A stretch of DNA of 39,604 bases, taken from JBJXGC01 sp046154545. Lineage in GTDB: Bacteria > Chloroflexota > Dehalococcoidia > Tepidiformales > Tepidiformaceae. The position numbers were made by a program, and so were the translations under genes. The notes beneath the pieces were generated by a model. It searched no databases. It saw only the letters and a list, made by a program, of their open reading frames with translations, and had not been told where the DNA came from. The stretch lies in NCBI GenBank assembly GCA_046154545.1, contig JBJXGC010000327.1, positions 1 to 39,604 on the forward strand. The letters run 5' to 3'. Positions 23,972 to 31,394 of this stretch are shown here, piece by piece (within the stretch, counting starts at the first letter, position 1; the number at the start of each line of letters is the position of its first letter).

Positions 23972-24344
23972 TCAGCCCCAGTCGCTGAGGAATTCGAGGC
24001 GGTCGGCCATGTCCTCAGGCTCGGCGAGGTGCGCGAGGAGGCTGATTCGGCGGACCACTTCGCCCACGCCCAAACGTTGCTGTCTTATGACGATGATGCC
24101 CTTATGACGATGATGCCGGCATGGTGTTCGCGATCCCGGAGCGCGGACGCGTGAAGACGTTGAAAGTCGCCAGCGTTCGCGGTGACGAGCGTTCGGCCGT
24201 CGTCGCGTGCAAGCTGGAGGTGATCCTAGTCAGGCCTCCCGCGCATACCCGCCTCATGCGCCGTCAGCACGTCGAGCTCCGCATCACGCAGCGCCGCCAC
24301 AACTGCATCCGCCTCGAATCTTCGTCGAAGTAGAGGCGGATCAC
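23972..24344 (-). pseudogene. DUF5615 toxin candidate, multiply disrupted (module 2)
   Basis: A GTG at 24344 overlaps the DUF433 stop and opens with VIRLYFDEDS. The family sequence then shifts frame to ADAVVAALRDAELDVLTAHE, meets an in-frame TAG at 24228-24226, and continues as LARDDGRTLVTANAGDFQRL and HHAGIIVI. A 17-bp tandem duplication (24084-24117) breaks the frame again before the conserved tail AEPEDMADRLEFLSDWG ending at 23972. The tail is nearly identical in DNA to that of module 1. With three independent lesions this is a clear pseudogene. Confidence 0.82.
24084..24117. repeat. Perfect 17-bp tandem duplication inside the toxin pseudogene
   Basis: CTTATGACGATGATGCC occurs at 24084-24100 and directly again at 24101-24117. 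Because 17 is not a multiple of 3, it disrupts the toxin frame. It looks like a recent replication-slippage event. Confidence 0.9.
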
Positions 24345-24658
24345 CGGCCCAGGTACTTGCGGACGAGGGGGCTCGGGCCCATTTCCGCGCGGGCCTCTTC
24401 GTAGGCGCGGGCGTCGTCCTCCAGGTAGCCGTCGATCTCTTCCCGATTGGCCAGGTAATAGGTGATCCCAGCGTAAACGAGTTCGAGGGCGACCCCGGGG
24501 TACTCGCTGCTGATCTCCTCAGGCGCCATGCCATCGTGATAGAGCACCGCGAGGCGCTGGACGCTCATCCCCGTATCAGCGAGGCACGGCCGACCCCCTT
24601 TGACCCCAGGCGTGCGAGTGATCAGCGTACCAATGTCTACCGGTGTAACGGCGGCCAT
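24341..24658 (-). CDS. DUF433 family antitoxin-like protein (module 2)
   Basis: 105 residues, the same length as the module 1 copy. It has PGVKGGRPCLADTGMSVQRL, MAPEEISSEYPGV and LVYAGITYYLANREEI. It starts MAAVTPVDIGTLI and ends AEMGPSPLVRKYLGR exactly like its paralogue, while the middle has diverged. It stays open although the overlapping toxin-like gene downstream is badly damaged. TATACT lies 6 nt before the ATG. Confidence 0.78.
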   Translation of the reverse strand: MAAVTPVDIGTLITRTPGVKGGRPCLADTGMSVQRLAVLYHDGMAPEEISSEYPGVALELVYAGITYYLANREEIDGYLEDDARAYEEARAEMGPSPLVRKYLGR

Positions 24659-24664
24659 GGCATG

Positions 24665-24670
24665 AGTATA
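24665..24670 (-). promoter_or_regulatory. Leaderless promoter, -10 TATACT
   Basis: TATACT on the minus strand, exactly 6 nt before the ATG at 24658. No ribosome site. Confidence 0.5.
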
Positions 24671-24724
24671 CCAACCGGTCCCCGGCGCGACTGCGGCCGG
24701 AGCCCGGTCATTCGCTACCCTCGC

Positions 24725-25630
24725 TCAGGCGCGCGGCTTGTAGGCGACGACGTTGGCGCTGGCGATACCCTTGCCGCCCGGGTACTCCGTCGCGACGGAG
24801 GTGACGCCGTCGAAGCCGGCGGCGCCGATCTTCTCCAGGTACTCCGATTCGAGGAGTGCACCGGCGATGCAGCCGGCCCACTTCTCCAGGTCGTCCTTCA
24901 CTTCCTGAGGGACGGGCTTCGTCCAGACGACGTCGGAGACCTGGAGCCGGCCACCGGGCTTGAGCGCGCGGAAGGCCTCACGAAAGACCTGATCCTTGTC
25001 GGGCGAGAGGTTGATCACACAGTTGGAGATGATGACATCGACCGTGTTGGCGTCGATGGGCAGGTGCTCGATCTCGCCAAGCCGGAACTCGACGTTGGTG
25101 GCGCCGACTTTGCCGGCGTTCTTGCGGGCGAGGGCGACCATCTCGGGGGTCATATCAACGCCGAAGACGCGGCCCGTCTCACCGACCATCTTCGCCGCGA
25201 GGAAGCAGTCGATGCCGCCACCGGAGCCGAGATCGAGGACAGTCTCGCCGGGCTGGAGAGCGGCGATGGCGGTCGGGTTGCCACAGCCGAAGGCGACGTC
25301 CGTCACCGTCGAAGGGAGGTCGGCGATGGACTCCCGGGCGTAGAGCTTCGCGATCTGGACGATCTGGACCTCGGATTCGGCATCCGGGCCGCAGCAGTCG
25401 TTCCCGGCGGTGATGTCGCAGCAGGCCTCGGCGGTTGCGGTGGGGGTAATGTCGATGAGCTGGATGGTCTTCAACGGCGCCACTGCCTCGGTGCTGCAAC
25501 AGTCGGGGCCGCAACAGGCGGCGCCTTCGGCAGTGGCCGGGGCGTTGGCCGCTTCGAGGACGGGCCTCACACGGTTGCCGTAGGCTCGGGAGACGCTCGA
25601 TCGGATCTCGTCATCGGTGCGGGTGGTCAT
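24725..25630 (-). CDS. arsM: Arsenite S-adenosylmethionine methyltransferase ArsM
   Basis: 301 residues. The methyltransferase core has VLDLGSGGGIDCFLAA with VFGVDMTPEM, and the ArsM-specific ISNCVINLSPDKDQVF and EKWAGCIAGAL. Cys116 (FGCGNP), Cys204 and Cys254 sit where ArsM binds As(III). The N-terminal region carries an unusually dense set of cysteine pairs (CCGPDCC at 39-45, CC at 70-71 and 79-80), which may gather arsenite. The ATG at 25630 is chosen because GGAG is 8 nt upstream and the frame before it lies in the operator region. It is divergent from arsR and probably repressed by it. Methylation detoxifies or volatilises arsenic. Confidence 0.92.
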   Translation of the reverse strand: MTTRTDDEIRSSVSRAYGNRVRPVLEAANAPATAEGAACCGPDCCSTEAVAPLKTIQLIDITPTATAEACCDITAGNDCCGPDAESEVQIVQIAKLYARESIADLPSTVTDVAFGCGNPTAIAALQPGETVLDLGSGGGIDCFLAAKMVGETGRVFGVDMTPEMVALARKNAGKVGATNVEFRLGEIEHLPIDANTVDVIISNCVINLSPDKDQVFREAFRALKPGGRLQVSDVVWTKPVPQEVKDDLEKWAGCIAGALLESEYLEKIGAAGFDGVTSVATEYPGGKGIASANVVAYKPRA

Positions 25631-25653
25631 TGGTGGACTCCTTGTGGCTCTGT

Positions 25654-25695
25654 ATCGTATTTTTACGATTGCGCCGTATCGCAAAATTACGATAC
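25654..25695. promoter_or_regulatory. Twin ArsR operators in the arsM-arsR gap
   Basis: There are two perfect inverted repeats: ATCGTA-TTTT-TACGAT at 25654-25669 and GTATCG-N8-CGATAC at 25676-25695. Their centres are 24 bp apart. The second overlaps the likely -10 box of arsR (TACGAT at 25688-25693) and the first lies over the arsM promoter side. This suggests joint repression of both genes, relieved by arsenite. Confidence 0.75.
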
Positions 25696-25696
25696 A

Positions 25697-26029
25697 ATGG
25701 ACGCGGAGTCAATACCTTCCGTGAAAACAATTGAGACCCTGACCAGCGAAGAAGAGCGAGCGGCGGAGATCTTCCGCGCCCTCGGCAACCCGGCGCGTAT
25801 CCGCATCGTCACGGAGCTGGCGCGGCGGAGCGCCTGCATGACCGGCGACCTCGTCGATGTCCTGCCCCTCGCCCAGTCCACCGTTTCTCAGCACCTGAAG
25901 GTCCTCAAGGACGCGGGCATCGTCCGCGGCACAATCGAGGGCGAGCAGTGCTATTGCCTGGACGAGGACACGCTCCGCTGGCTGACGGCGTTTACGTCGG
26001 CGGTGTGCTGCCCGGCTGCGAGCTGCTGA
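25697..26029 (+). CDS. arsR: ArsR family arsenic-responsive repressor
   Basis: 110 residues. The winged helix is clear: AAEIFRALGNPARIRIVTEL, DVLPLAQSTVSQHLKVLKDA and GIVRGTIEGEQCYCLDED. The metal site is not the classical ELCVCDL motif. Cys104, Cys105 and Cys110 form a C-terminal CCPAASC cluster, like the C-terminal As(III) site known from Acidithiobacillus-type ArsR. Cys85/Cys87 and Cys47 are further candidates. The ATG at 25697 lies only 3 nt after a -10-like box and has no ribosome site, so the mRNA may be leaderless. Confidence 0.9.
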   Translation: MDAESIPSVKTIETLTSEEERAAEIFRALGNPARIRIVTELARRSACMTGDLVDVLPLAQSTVSQHLKVLKDAGIVRGTIEGEQCYCLDEDTLRWLTAFTSAVCCPAASC

Positions 26030-26039
26030 ACGGCCCGCC

Positions 26040-26056
26040 GCGACCCTCGGGGTCGC
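26040..26056 (+). terminator. Strong hairpin after arsR
   Basis: GCGACCC-TCG-GGGTCGC is a perfect 7-bp stem 10 nt after the arsR stop. A second smaller hairpin follows, but there is no T-tract. Termination or mRNA protection is plausible. Confidence 0.45.
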
Positions 26057-26143
26057 CGGGTTCCCGGCAACCGTTCCGTGAGGTGTCCGCGTGGTCCCCT
26101 GGACACGCGAGCTGGCGTGATCCAAACACCCCGGCCCTTTGTC

Positions 26144-26175
26144 CGGAATCCAGCGGCGGTGACGGCCGCGGCTAC
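26144..26175 (+). repeat. Interspersed stem-loop element, copy 2
   Basis: CGGAATCCAGCGGC, 6 variable bases, GGCCGCGGCTAC; same blocks as at 12404-12436. It lies between arsR and the lipase-like gene. Confidence 0.5.
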
Positions 26176-26193
26176 CGCCGGCCCGCGCCATGC

Positions 26194-26199
26194 TAGCAT
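26194..26199 (+). promoter_or_regulatory. Leaderless promoter, -10 TAGCAT
   Basis: TAGCAT is exactly 6 nt before the ATG at 26206, with no ribosome site. Confidence 0.4.
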
Positions 26200-26205
26200 T
26201 TTGCC

Positions 26206-26937
26206 ATGGGACGACAGCGTGGCGTCGAAGGCGAAGCCCGCGCACCCCTCGAACTCGCGCGCCTAACCGCTGACCCGCTCTTCTGGGGCGCGGGCGTGCC
26301 GCGCGGCGATGGGCGGCCCGTCCTCGTCTTCCCTGGCCTCTTCGGGAACGACTTCTACCTCGCGCCCCTTCACGGCTGGCTCGCGCGGATCGGCTACCGT
26401 CCGGTGATATCGCGCATCGCCTTCAACGCTGGCTGCGCCGACATCGCGCGGCGGGCCGGCCAGGACGAACTCGAACGGGTGGGGGAGCAGCGCGGCCGTC
26501 CTGTCGCCATCATCGGCCACAGCCGCGGCGGCCTCCTCGGACGGGCCGTGGCGGCAGCCCTGGGGAGGCGGGTGAGCCACCTGGCCTTGCTCGGCGCACC
26601 AATGGCGGTGGTGGAGATGCTTGGACGGGGGGCCTTCCGCCCGGAAGATACCCCGGCGGCCGAGTTCGTGGTCCAGGCTGGCGTCCGCGTCCGGGCACGG
26701 CTCGCGCCCGAGTGCACCTTCCCGGGCTGTGGCTGTGACTACGTCCGCGACCTGAAGACGCCGCTGGACGCGGCGACGCGCGTCCTCTCGGTCTATTCGC
26801 GCGAAGACCCGATCGTCCCACCAGCGGCGAGCAGGCTGGCGGGCGCGAGGGAGGCCGCGGTCAGCGGCAGCCACTCCGGCCTCGCCAATAACGTTGCGGT
26901 GTACCGGGCGCTGGCGAGCTTCCTTGCCGAGCGGTAG
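26206..26937 (+). CDS. Alpha/beta hydrolase, lipase-like
   Basis: 243 residues. VLVFPGLFGNDFYLAPLHGW gives the oxyanion-hole region, and GHSRGG the nucleophile elbow with Ser106. Asp201 (YSREDPIV) and His222 (GSHSGLANN) complete a likely catalytic triad at the right spacing. Cys171-Pro-Gly-Cys-Gly-Cys-like spacing in TFPGCGCDY hints at metal or disulfide binding and is unusual in the family. There is no signal peptide, so it is cytosolic. The natural ester or acyl substrate is unknown. The spacing of the -10 box to ATG fits a leaderless mRNA. Confidence 0.8.
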   Translation: MGRQRGVEGEARAPLELARLTADPLFWGAGVPRGDGRPVLVFPGLFGNDFYLAPLHGWLARIGYRPVISRIAFNAGCADIARRAGQDELERVGEQRGRPVAIIGHSRGGLLGRAVAAALGRRVSHLALLGAPMAVVEMLGRGAFRPEDTPAAEFVVQAGVRVRARLAPECTFPGCGCDYVRDLKTPLDAATRVLSVYSREDPIVPPAASRLAGAREAAVSGSHSGLANNVAVYRALASFLAER

Positions 26938-26954
26938 AGCCGGCCGTGACCTCC

Positions 26955-27533
26955 TCACGAAGCCTCACGCTCCACGACGACCGTCCCGGTGATGAGGTCG
27001 TAGAGGGTCTGCCGCTTGCTCGTGAAGAAGGCGATGAAGATGACGAAGGGCACGACGCCGACCATGAGGGTCTTCGCCACGGCCCGGGCGAGCGCGTGGA
27101 TCAGGCCGAGCTGGTCACCGTCGCCATCGGTGACGGCGAGGCCGGTGAGCAGCTTGCCCGGCGTCGCCCGGAGGTTCGAGGCCTCGAAGAGGGCGAAGTA
27201 GCCGACCTCCACAAGGAACGCGGGCAACCACATTCGCCCGGCCGCCCAGGTCAGGTCATCGAAGCCCGCAGTGCGGCCGTTCGTCAAGGCAAAGGCGGCG
27301 AGCAGGGCGAGGAGGGCGCCAACGCCGATGACGGTATCGACCACGTAGGCGATGAAGCGCGCGATGTAGCCGGCCGGTTCGACCCAGCGTTCCCGCAACG
27401 AGGCCCGGGCCGCGGCTTCGTGGATGACCGCCGCCTCCTGCCGGGGTGCGTCGTTGCCTTCGCAGTAGCGGCCGCAGGACAAACAAAAGAGCAACCCGGG
27501 CGAAAGCTTCGCCGCACAGTAGGGACAGGCCAT
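26955..27533 (-). CDS. RDD family membrane protein with N-terminal zinc ribbon
   Basis: 192 residues. Residues 1-20 form a zinc ribbon (CPYCAAKL, then CLSCGRYC with Cys3, Cys6, Cys17 and Cys20). The RDD domain follows from about 55: AGYIARFIAYVVDTVIGVGA, a second helix at about 100-115, LRATPGKLLTGLAVTD, and a last helix pair ending TLYDLITGTVVV. The Arg-Asp-Asp signature is present in degenerate form (R-F, D-T). RDD proteins are small polytopic membrane proteins of mostly unknown function, some linked to ion antiport. It converges with the lipase-like gene. Confidence 0.8.
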   Translation of the reverse strand: MACPYCAAKLSPGLLFCLSCGRYCEGNDAPRQEAAVIHEAAARASLRERWVEPAGYIARFIAYVVDTVIGVGALLALLAAFALTNGRTAGFDDLTWAAGRMWLPAFLVEVGYFALFEASNLRATPGKLLTGLAVTDGDGDQLGLIHALARAVAKTLMVGVVPFVIFIAFFTSKRQTLYDLITGTVVVEREAS

Positions 27534-27626
27534 ACCCTGACCATCGGCCAGTCGCGGCCGCTCGCATAGCCACGGACTACTCTCGCCGGCCTCCCGCGTT
27601 GTAGGCCGCCCGGGGTGCCGGGCGCC

Positions 27627-28580
27627 TCACTTCGCCAGGTCGCGCAGGTAGTCGAGCATCAGGGCGTTCACCTCGTCCGGCTTCTCCTGCTGGGTCCAGT
27701 GGGCGCAGTCGCGGATGTTCTCGATCCGCAGGTCCGGGATCCATTCCCGCATCGGCTCGGCCTGGGCGGGCGTGAGGATGAGGTCGTTCTCGGCCGTGAT
27801 CATCATCGCGGGGACGCGGATGTGGTGGTCCGGGAGGGCCCGCACCTCAGCCCAGGTGGCGTCGATGGCGCGGTACCAGTTCAGCCCGCCGGTGAAGCCG
27901 GTGCGCTCGAAGGCGCTGGCGTAGACATCGAGTTCCGCCTCGTTGAGCAAGGAGCCGCCGGGCAGCAGGTTCTTCGTCACGCCCGACCCATCACCGCCGA
28001 GGGTCGCGAACGTCCAGAGGTTCTGGGCGTGGGAGGCGCGATGGAACATGTCGCGCAGGAACGGCCGGGGGTTGGGGTTGAGCTCCGCTTCGGCCTGGCC
28101 GGGCTTTTGGAAATAGAGCATGTAGTAGCCGCGGTCGCCTTCGCCAAAGGCGGCGTGGAGCAACTCCGTCGTCGGCACATCCGCGGGCGGTGCGCTGTAC
28201 GGCGTGTTCAGCCCGATCAGGCGCTCGGTGCGCTCCGGATAACGCAGCCCGAACTGCCAGATATGGTAGCCGCCCCAGTCGTGCCCGGCGATGACCGCCT
28301 TCTCCAGGCCGAGGGCATCGAGCAGCCCCGCGATGTCGGCGCAGATGACGCTCGTTCGGTACTCGCTCGCGTCGGCGGGGGCATCCGTCCCGCCGTAGCC
28401 ACGCATATCGGGGGCGATGGCCCGGAAGCCGTGTTCGGCGAGGAAGGTGATCTGATGGCGCCAGGAGTACCAGAGCTCGGGGAAGCCGTGGCACATGACG
28501 ACGGGGAAGCCCTCCCCGGCCTCGGCGACGTGCATGCGGATGCCGTTGGTCTCGATGGTGTGGTGGCGAATCTCGGTCAT
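27627..28580 (-). CDS. Epoxide hydrolase-like alpha/beta hydrolase
   Basis: 317 residues. HGFPELWYSWRHQ is the oxyanion motif. Nucleophile Asp101 in GHDWGGYH, an acidic residue in MITAENDLIL, and His294 in CAHWTQQEKP complete an epoxide-hydrolase-type triad. The cap region contains tyrosines, as expected for ring opening. The Asp nucleophile separates it from esterases; haloalkane dehalogenase is a less likely alternative because the HGFPE motif is more typical of epoxide hydrolases. The ATG at 28580 is chosen because the domain begins there and TAGACT is 7 nt upstream. Confidence 0.86.
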   Translation of the reverse strand: MTEIRHHTIETNGIRMHVAEAGEGFPVVMCHGFPELWYSWRHQITFLAEHGFRAIAPDMRGYGGTDAPADASEYRTSVICADIAGLLDALGLEKAVIAGHDWGGYHIWQFGLRYPERTERLIGLNTPYSAPPADVPTTELLHAAFGEGDRGYYMLYFQKPGQAEAELNPNPRPFLRDMFHRASHAQNLWTFATLGGDGSGVTKNLLPGGSLLNEAELDVYASAFERTGFTGGLNWYRAIDATWAEVRALPDHHIRVPAMMITAENDLILTPAQAEPMREWIPDLRIENIRDCAHWTQQEKPDEVNALMLDYLRDLAK

Positions 28581-28587
28581 GCCGGCC

Positions 28588-28593
28588 AGTCTA
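28588..28593 (-). promoter_or_regulatory. Leaderless promoter, -10 TAGACT
   Basis: TAGACT on the minus strand is 7 nt before the ATG at 28580. Confidence 0.4.
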
Positions 28594-28663
28594 CGGCCAA
28601 GCCGGGGCGTCCGCAGCAGCGCACATCCCGCGTAAAGGCCGGACATCCGGTGGTGCGAGGGCT

Positions 28664-29248
28664 ATGGCCCTGTGGCAAACTCGGATGATGCACACGCGGA
28701 CGTTGGTCATCACCGGATCGGGAGCGGCTTCTCTCCTGGCGGCGGCGGGGATTGCCTTCGGGTTGGGTCGAGGCTCGGCGGACGCGCCGGGCGAGGCGGA
28801 AACGGGCCTGGGCGGGCCGCAGGCAGGTCAGCTCGCCGCTACGCAGGACCTCGATAGTGGTTGCGCCCGCGACCGCCAGCCGCCGGAGCCCGCGCAGGTG
28901 AGCACAGACGACCATGGGACACGCCCAGCCACCGCCGCGACAGAGTTCGACGCGGGCGCCGTGGCCCCGGCGGGCGACATCTCAACCGAACCGGCGCCAG
29001 CGGCACCTGCCTCCGTGCAGCAGGCCGTTGAGCCGCCAGCCCTACCGGTCCAGCCCGTTTCGCGATTGGCCGACGGGCTGCCCGGGGCAGCGCCGACTGT
29101 CAAAGAGAGCCCGGCGGCGCCGCCAGGCGCCACCCCCGGTGCGCGCCAGCCCCTTTCACGCTTCGCCGACGGGGAGGACTCGGCGCAGCTCCAGCGGGCG
29201 CGCGCCACCCCCTTCCCCGGGAAGATGAAGCCGATGGGGTCCCCCTAA
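28664..29248 (+). CDS. Exported or anchored Ala/Pro-rich protein of unknown function
   Basis: 194 residues. A hydrophobic N-terminal segment (TLVITGSGAASLLAAAGIAF) looks like a signal anchor. The rest is low-complexity and rich in Ala, Pro, Glu and Gly. Two similar short motifs appear, VSRLADGLPG and LSRFADGEDS, possible repeats or ligand motifs. No catalytic features are seen. ATGs at 28664, 28685 and 28688 are all possible starts; GAGGG stands close before the first. It is convergent with the BNR gene. Confidence 0.5.
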   Translation: MALWQTRMMHTRTLVITGSGAASLLAAAGIAFGLGRGSADAPGEAETGLGGPQAGQLAATQDLDSGCARDRQPPEPAQVSTDDHGTRPATAATEFDAGAVAPAGDISTEPAPAAPASVQQAVEPPALPVQPVSRLADGLPGAAPTVKESPAAPPGATPGARQPLSRFADGEDSAQLQRARATPFPGKMKPMGSP

Positions 29249-29318
29249 GGGCGATCCCACTAATCCGTGCGGCGGCGCGCCGTCCCGGGACATGGGAGCG
29301 GCGCCCGCTGGGCAACGC

Positions 29319-31223
29319 CTATTCGTCGGCGGCGGTGAGCCCCCTCCCCCGTTCATCCCTATCGCCGGGACGCGCCGGCCTGAGGCTGGCGAAGTAGATG
29401 TCCTCCTCCGGGAAGCCATCGCCCATGCCGCGGGTGTCGCCCCAGACGAGCAGGACTTTGCCTGACGGATCGACGGTGACCCACATGTAGTCCCCGAGGA
29501 AGCCCGCCTGGACGGGGTTGGTGGCGGTCGTCAGGTTTGGCATCGACGCGGTCGTGATGCGCTGGCGGGAGATGCGGCGGTTCGCCTGGGTCGGCCGCTG
29601 GACCGAGGCGAGGGTGATATCGTTACAGCCGGTCATCTCACAGTTGCCGTATGAGCGGTCGTAGTAGCCGATGTAGAGCACGCCGTCCTCGGAGACGGCC
29701 GCCCACGGCTGCCATTGCGCAGACTTCCCAACGAGCGAGGCGGGCGCGACGTTGATGGGGTCGGCCCAGGTGGCCCCGCCGTCAGTTGAGAAGGAATAGA
29801 AGATGTCGTTATCGCAGGGCGGAGTGGCCGCAGCCGCGGGGCTGAGGGGTGCGCACGTGCCGCCACCGTTGCGGAAGTCTGCCCAGGCGAAATAGAGCCG
29901 TCCGGCGGCGTCGATCGAGACGGCGCCAAAGTCGTTGATGCGGTAGCCGTTGGGAGGCAGGCACTGACGGCCGGCGGGGCACCCCTCGGCGCTGGGCCCG
30001 ATCGGTTGGGTGCCAATGTCGGTGCTGATCCGTGCAGGCATGCTCCAGCTGGCCGGGTTCGCGCAGTCGTTCGTGGGGGCGCACTTCACCAGGAGATGCT
30101 GGCTGATGCCGTTTCCGGGGATGTTCCCGTTGATGAAGGAGACGTAGACGGTGCCGTCCGGGCCAACGATCGGGTCCGACCCTTGGTCCTGGTCGCAGGA
30201 ATCGGGGTTGGCCGTGCCGCTGAAGCCACCCGTGCAGATGGCGGCGTTGGCGCCGCTAATGGGGATGCCCGGGGACCAGGTGGCGCCGCCGTCGGTCGAT
30301 TGGCTGAAGTAGATCGGGCTGTGGCCGCCCACGCCCGCGCCCGTGTCCACGTCGAACCGGGTCCAGGTGACGTAGACGTTGTTCCGCTTCGGGCTGCCGG
30401 TGCGGGCATCGGCCACGATGAACTCTTTGTCGTGGAAGATCGTTGGGCCGGGGTCGCTCGCCACGACGCCGACCGGTGTGGTCAGCGAGGTTTGGAACGG
30501 CAGCGGCGCGGGCGAATGGAAGTAGGCGCCGCCGATGCCCGCGTTCGACTTCATGACGACGAGTGCGTTCGCGGCGCCGAGGACGTTGAAGAGGATGCCC
30601 GCGATGTAGGCGTTGCCATTCGCGTCGAAAGAGACCGTGGGGTCGGCGCAGGCGTCGGCGGTGTGCCCATCTTCGAGGAGGAAGTTCCAGAAGGGCGGGA
30701 CCTGGTCGCCCCAGGTCTTGCCGCCGTCGAAGGACCAGTCGTAGCCGCAATGGTTGAAGCCGATGCGGCTATCGTTCTGGCCGGCAATGAGGTTGTTCGG
30801 GTTGGTGGGGTTAACGGCGACCACTTCTTCCGCCTGGCGCCGGAGCGAGCAGTCCTGGTTGACGCGGACGTTGTCGGGAATATCGCCGCGGCCCCTGAAC
30901 ACGTTGCTGCAGAAGGCGGAGTTGCGGTCATCGCGGCGGTCGCTTCTCCGGGGCGGGCTTGCCGGCGCGATCGGGCCGGAGCGGGCGGTGCGGAGTGGGG
31001 TCTCGCCGGTCGCCTCGAGGACGGCCCGCACCGGGGCCGAGGAGACGCGCTGTTCGTACTTCTTCGGCACCACATTGCCGAGCTCTATGTCCCTGGCGCG
31101 AGCGAGGACGTCGTTCGTCGGGTCGCCGGACCGGGCGACCGGGGTGGCGGACTGGCCACGGAAAATGACGACCGCGGCGATCGCGATGACCAGGGCCGCG
31201 GGTAGTGCGAATCTTGCCTTCAA
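29319..31223 (-). CDS. Large exported BNR/Asp-box (sialidase-fold) protein
   Basis: 634 residues. It starts with TTG preceded by GGAGG 9 nt away. A signal peptide or anchor (ALPAALVIAIAAVVIF) is followed by a Ser/Arg-rich linker and then a beta-propeller-like domain. At least three Asp-box motifs are visible: SFDGGKTW, STDGGATW and a second STDGGATW. Multiple cysteines suggest disulfides in an extracytoplasmic protein. Repeats of this kind occur in sialidases and in many glycan-binding or hydrolytic surface proteins. The catalytic Arg triad of true sialidases cannot be confirmed, so the enzyme activity is open. It stands alone with an AT-rich upstream region. Confidence 0.82.
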   Translation of the reverse strand: MKARFALPAALVIAIAAVVIFRGQSATPVARSGDPTNDVLARARDIELGNVVPKKYEQRVSSAPVRAVLEATGETPLRTARSGPIAPASPPRRSDRRDDRNSAFCSNVFRGRGDIPDNVRVNQDCSLRRQAEEVVAVNPTNPNNLIAGQNDSRIGFNHCGYDWSFDGGKTWGDQVPPFWNFLLEDGHTADACADPTVSFDANGNAYIAGILFNVLGAANALVVMKSNAGIGGAYFHSPAPLPFQTSLTTPVGVVASDPGPTIFHDKEFIVADARTGSPKRNNVYVTWTRFDVDTGAGVGGHSPIYFSQSTDGGATWSPGIPISGANAAICTGGFSGTANPDSCDQDQGSDPIVGPDGTVYVSFINGNIPGNGISQHLLVKCAPTNDCANPASWSMPARISTDIGTQPIGPSAEGCPAGRQCLPPNGYRINDFGAVSIDAAGRLYFAWADFRNGGGTCAPLSPAAAATPPCDNDIFYSFSTDGGATWADPINVAPASLVGKSAQWQPWAAVSEDGVLYIGYYDRSYGNCEMTGCNDITLASVQRPTQANRRISRQRITTASMPNLTTATNPVQAGFLGDYMWVTVDPSGKVLLVWGDTRGMGDGFPEEDIYFASLRPARPGDRDERGRGLTAADE

Positions 31224-31317
31224 ACGAGCGTCCTCCAGGTAGCAGTGCGGGCGATGGCCCTCGGCCCGAGACTCCGTCAGGGGTCTGTCAATTACGAATA
31301 GTTATGATCCTCAATAT

Positions 31318-31347
31318 ATTCCCTAATAGGACATTCCCTGATACGAC
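31318..31347. repeat. 15-bp tandem direct repeat upstream of the BNR gene
   Basis: ATTCCCTAATAGGAC (31318-31332) is followed directly by ATTCCCTGATACGAC (31333-31347), 13 of 15 positions equal. The AT-rich setting and position about 100 nt upstream of the TTG start suggest a regulator binding site. Confidence 0.5.
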
Positions 31348-31394
31348 GGCCGGATAGTATCACGACCGCGCCGTTGGCGATGCGGCGATGGCTG

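Noticed and set aside
30006..31205. Large plus-strand open frame opposite the BNR gene
   Set aside because: It is a high-GC antisense shadow. The minus-strand frame has a signal peptide, Asp-box motifs and a ribosome site.
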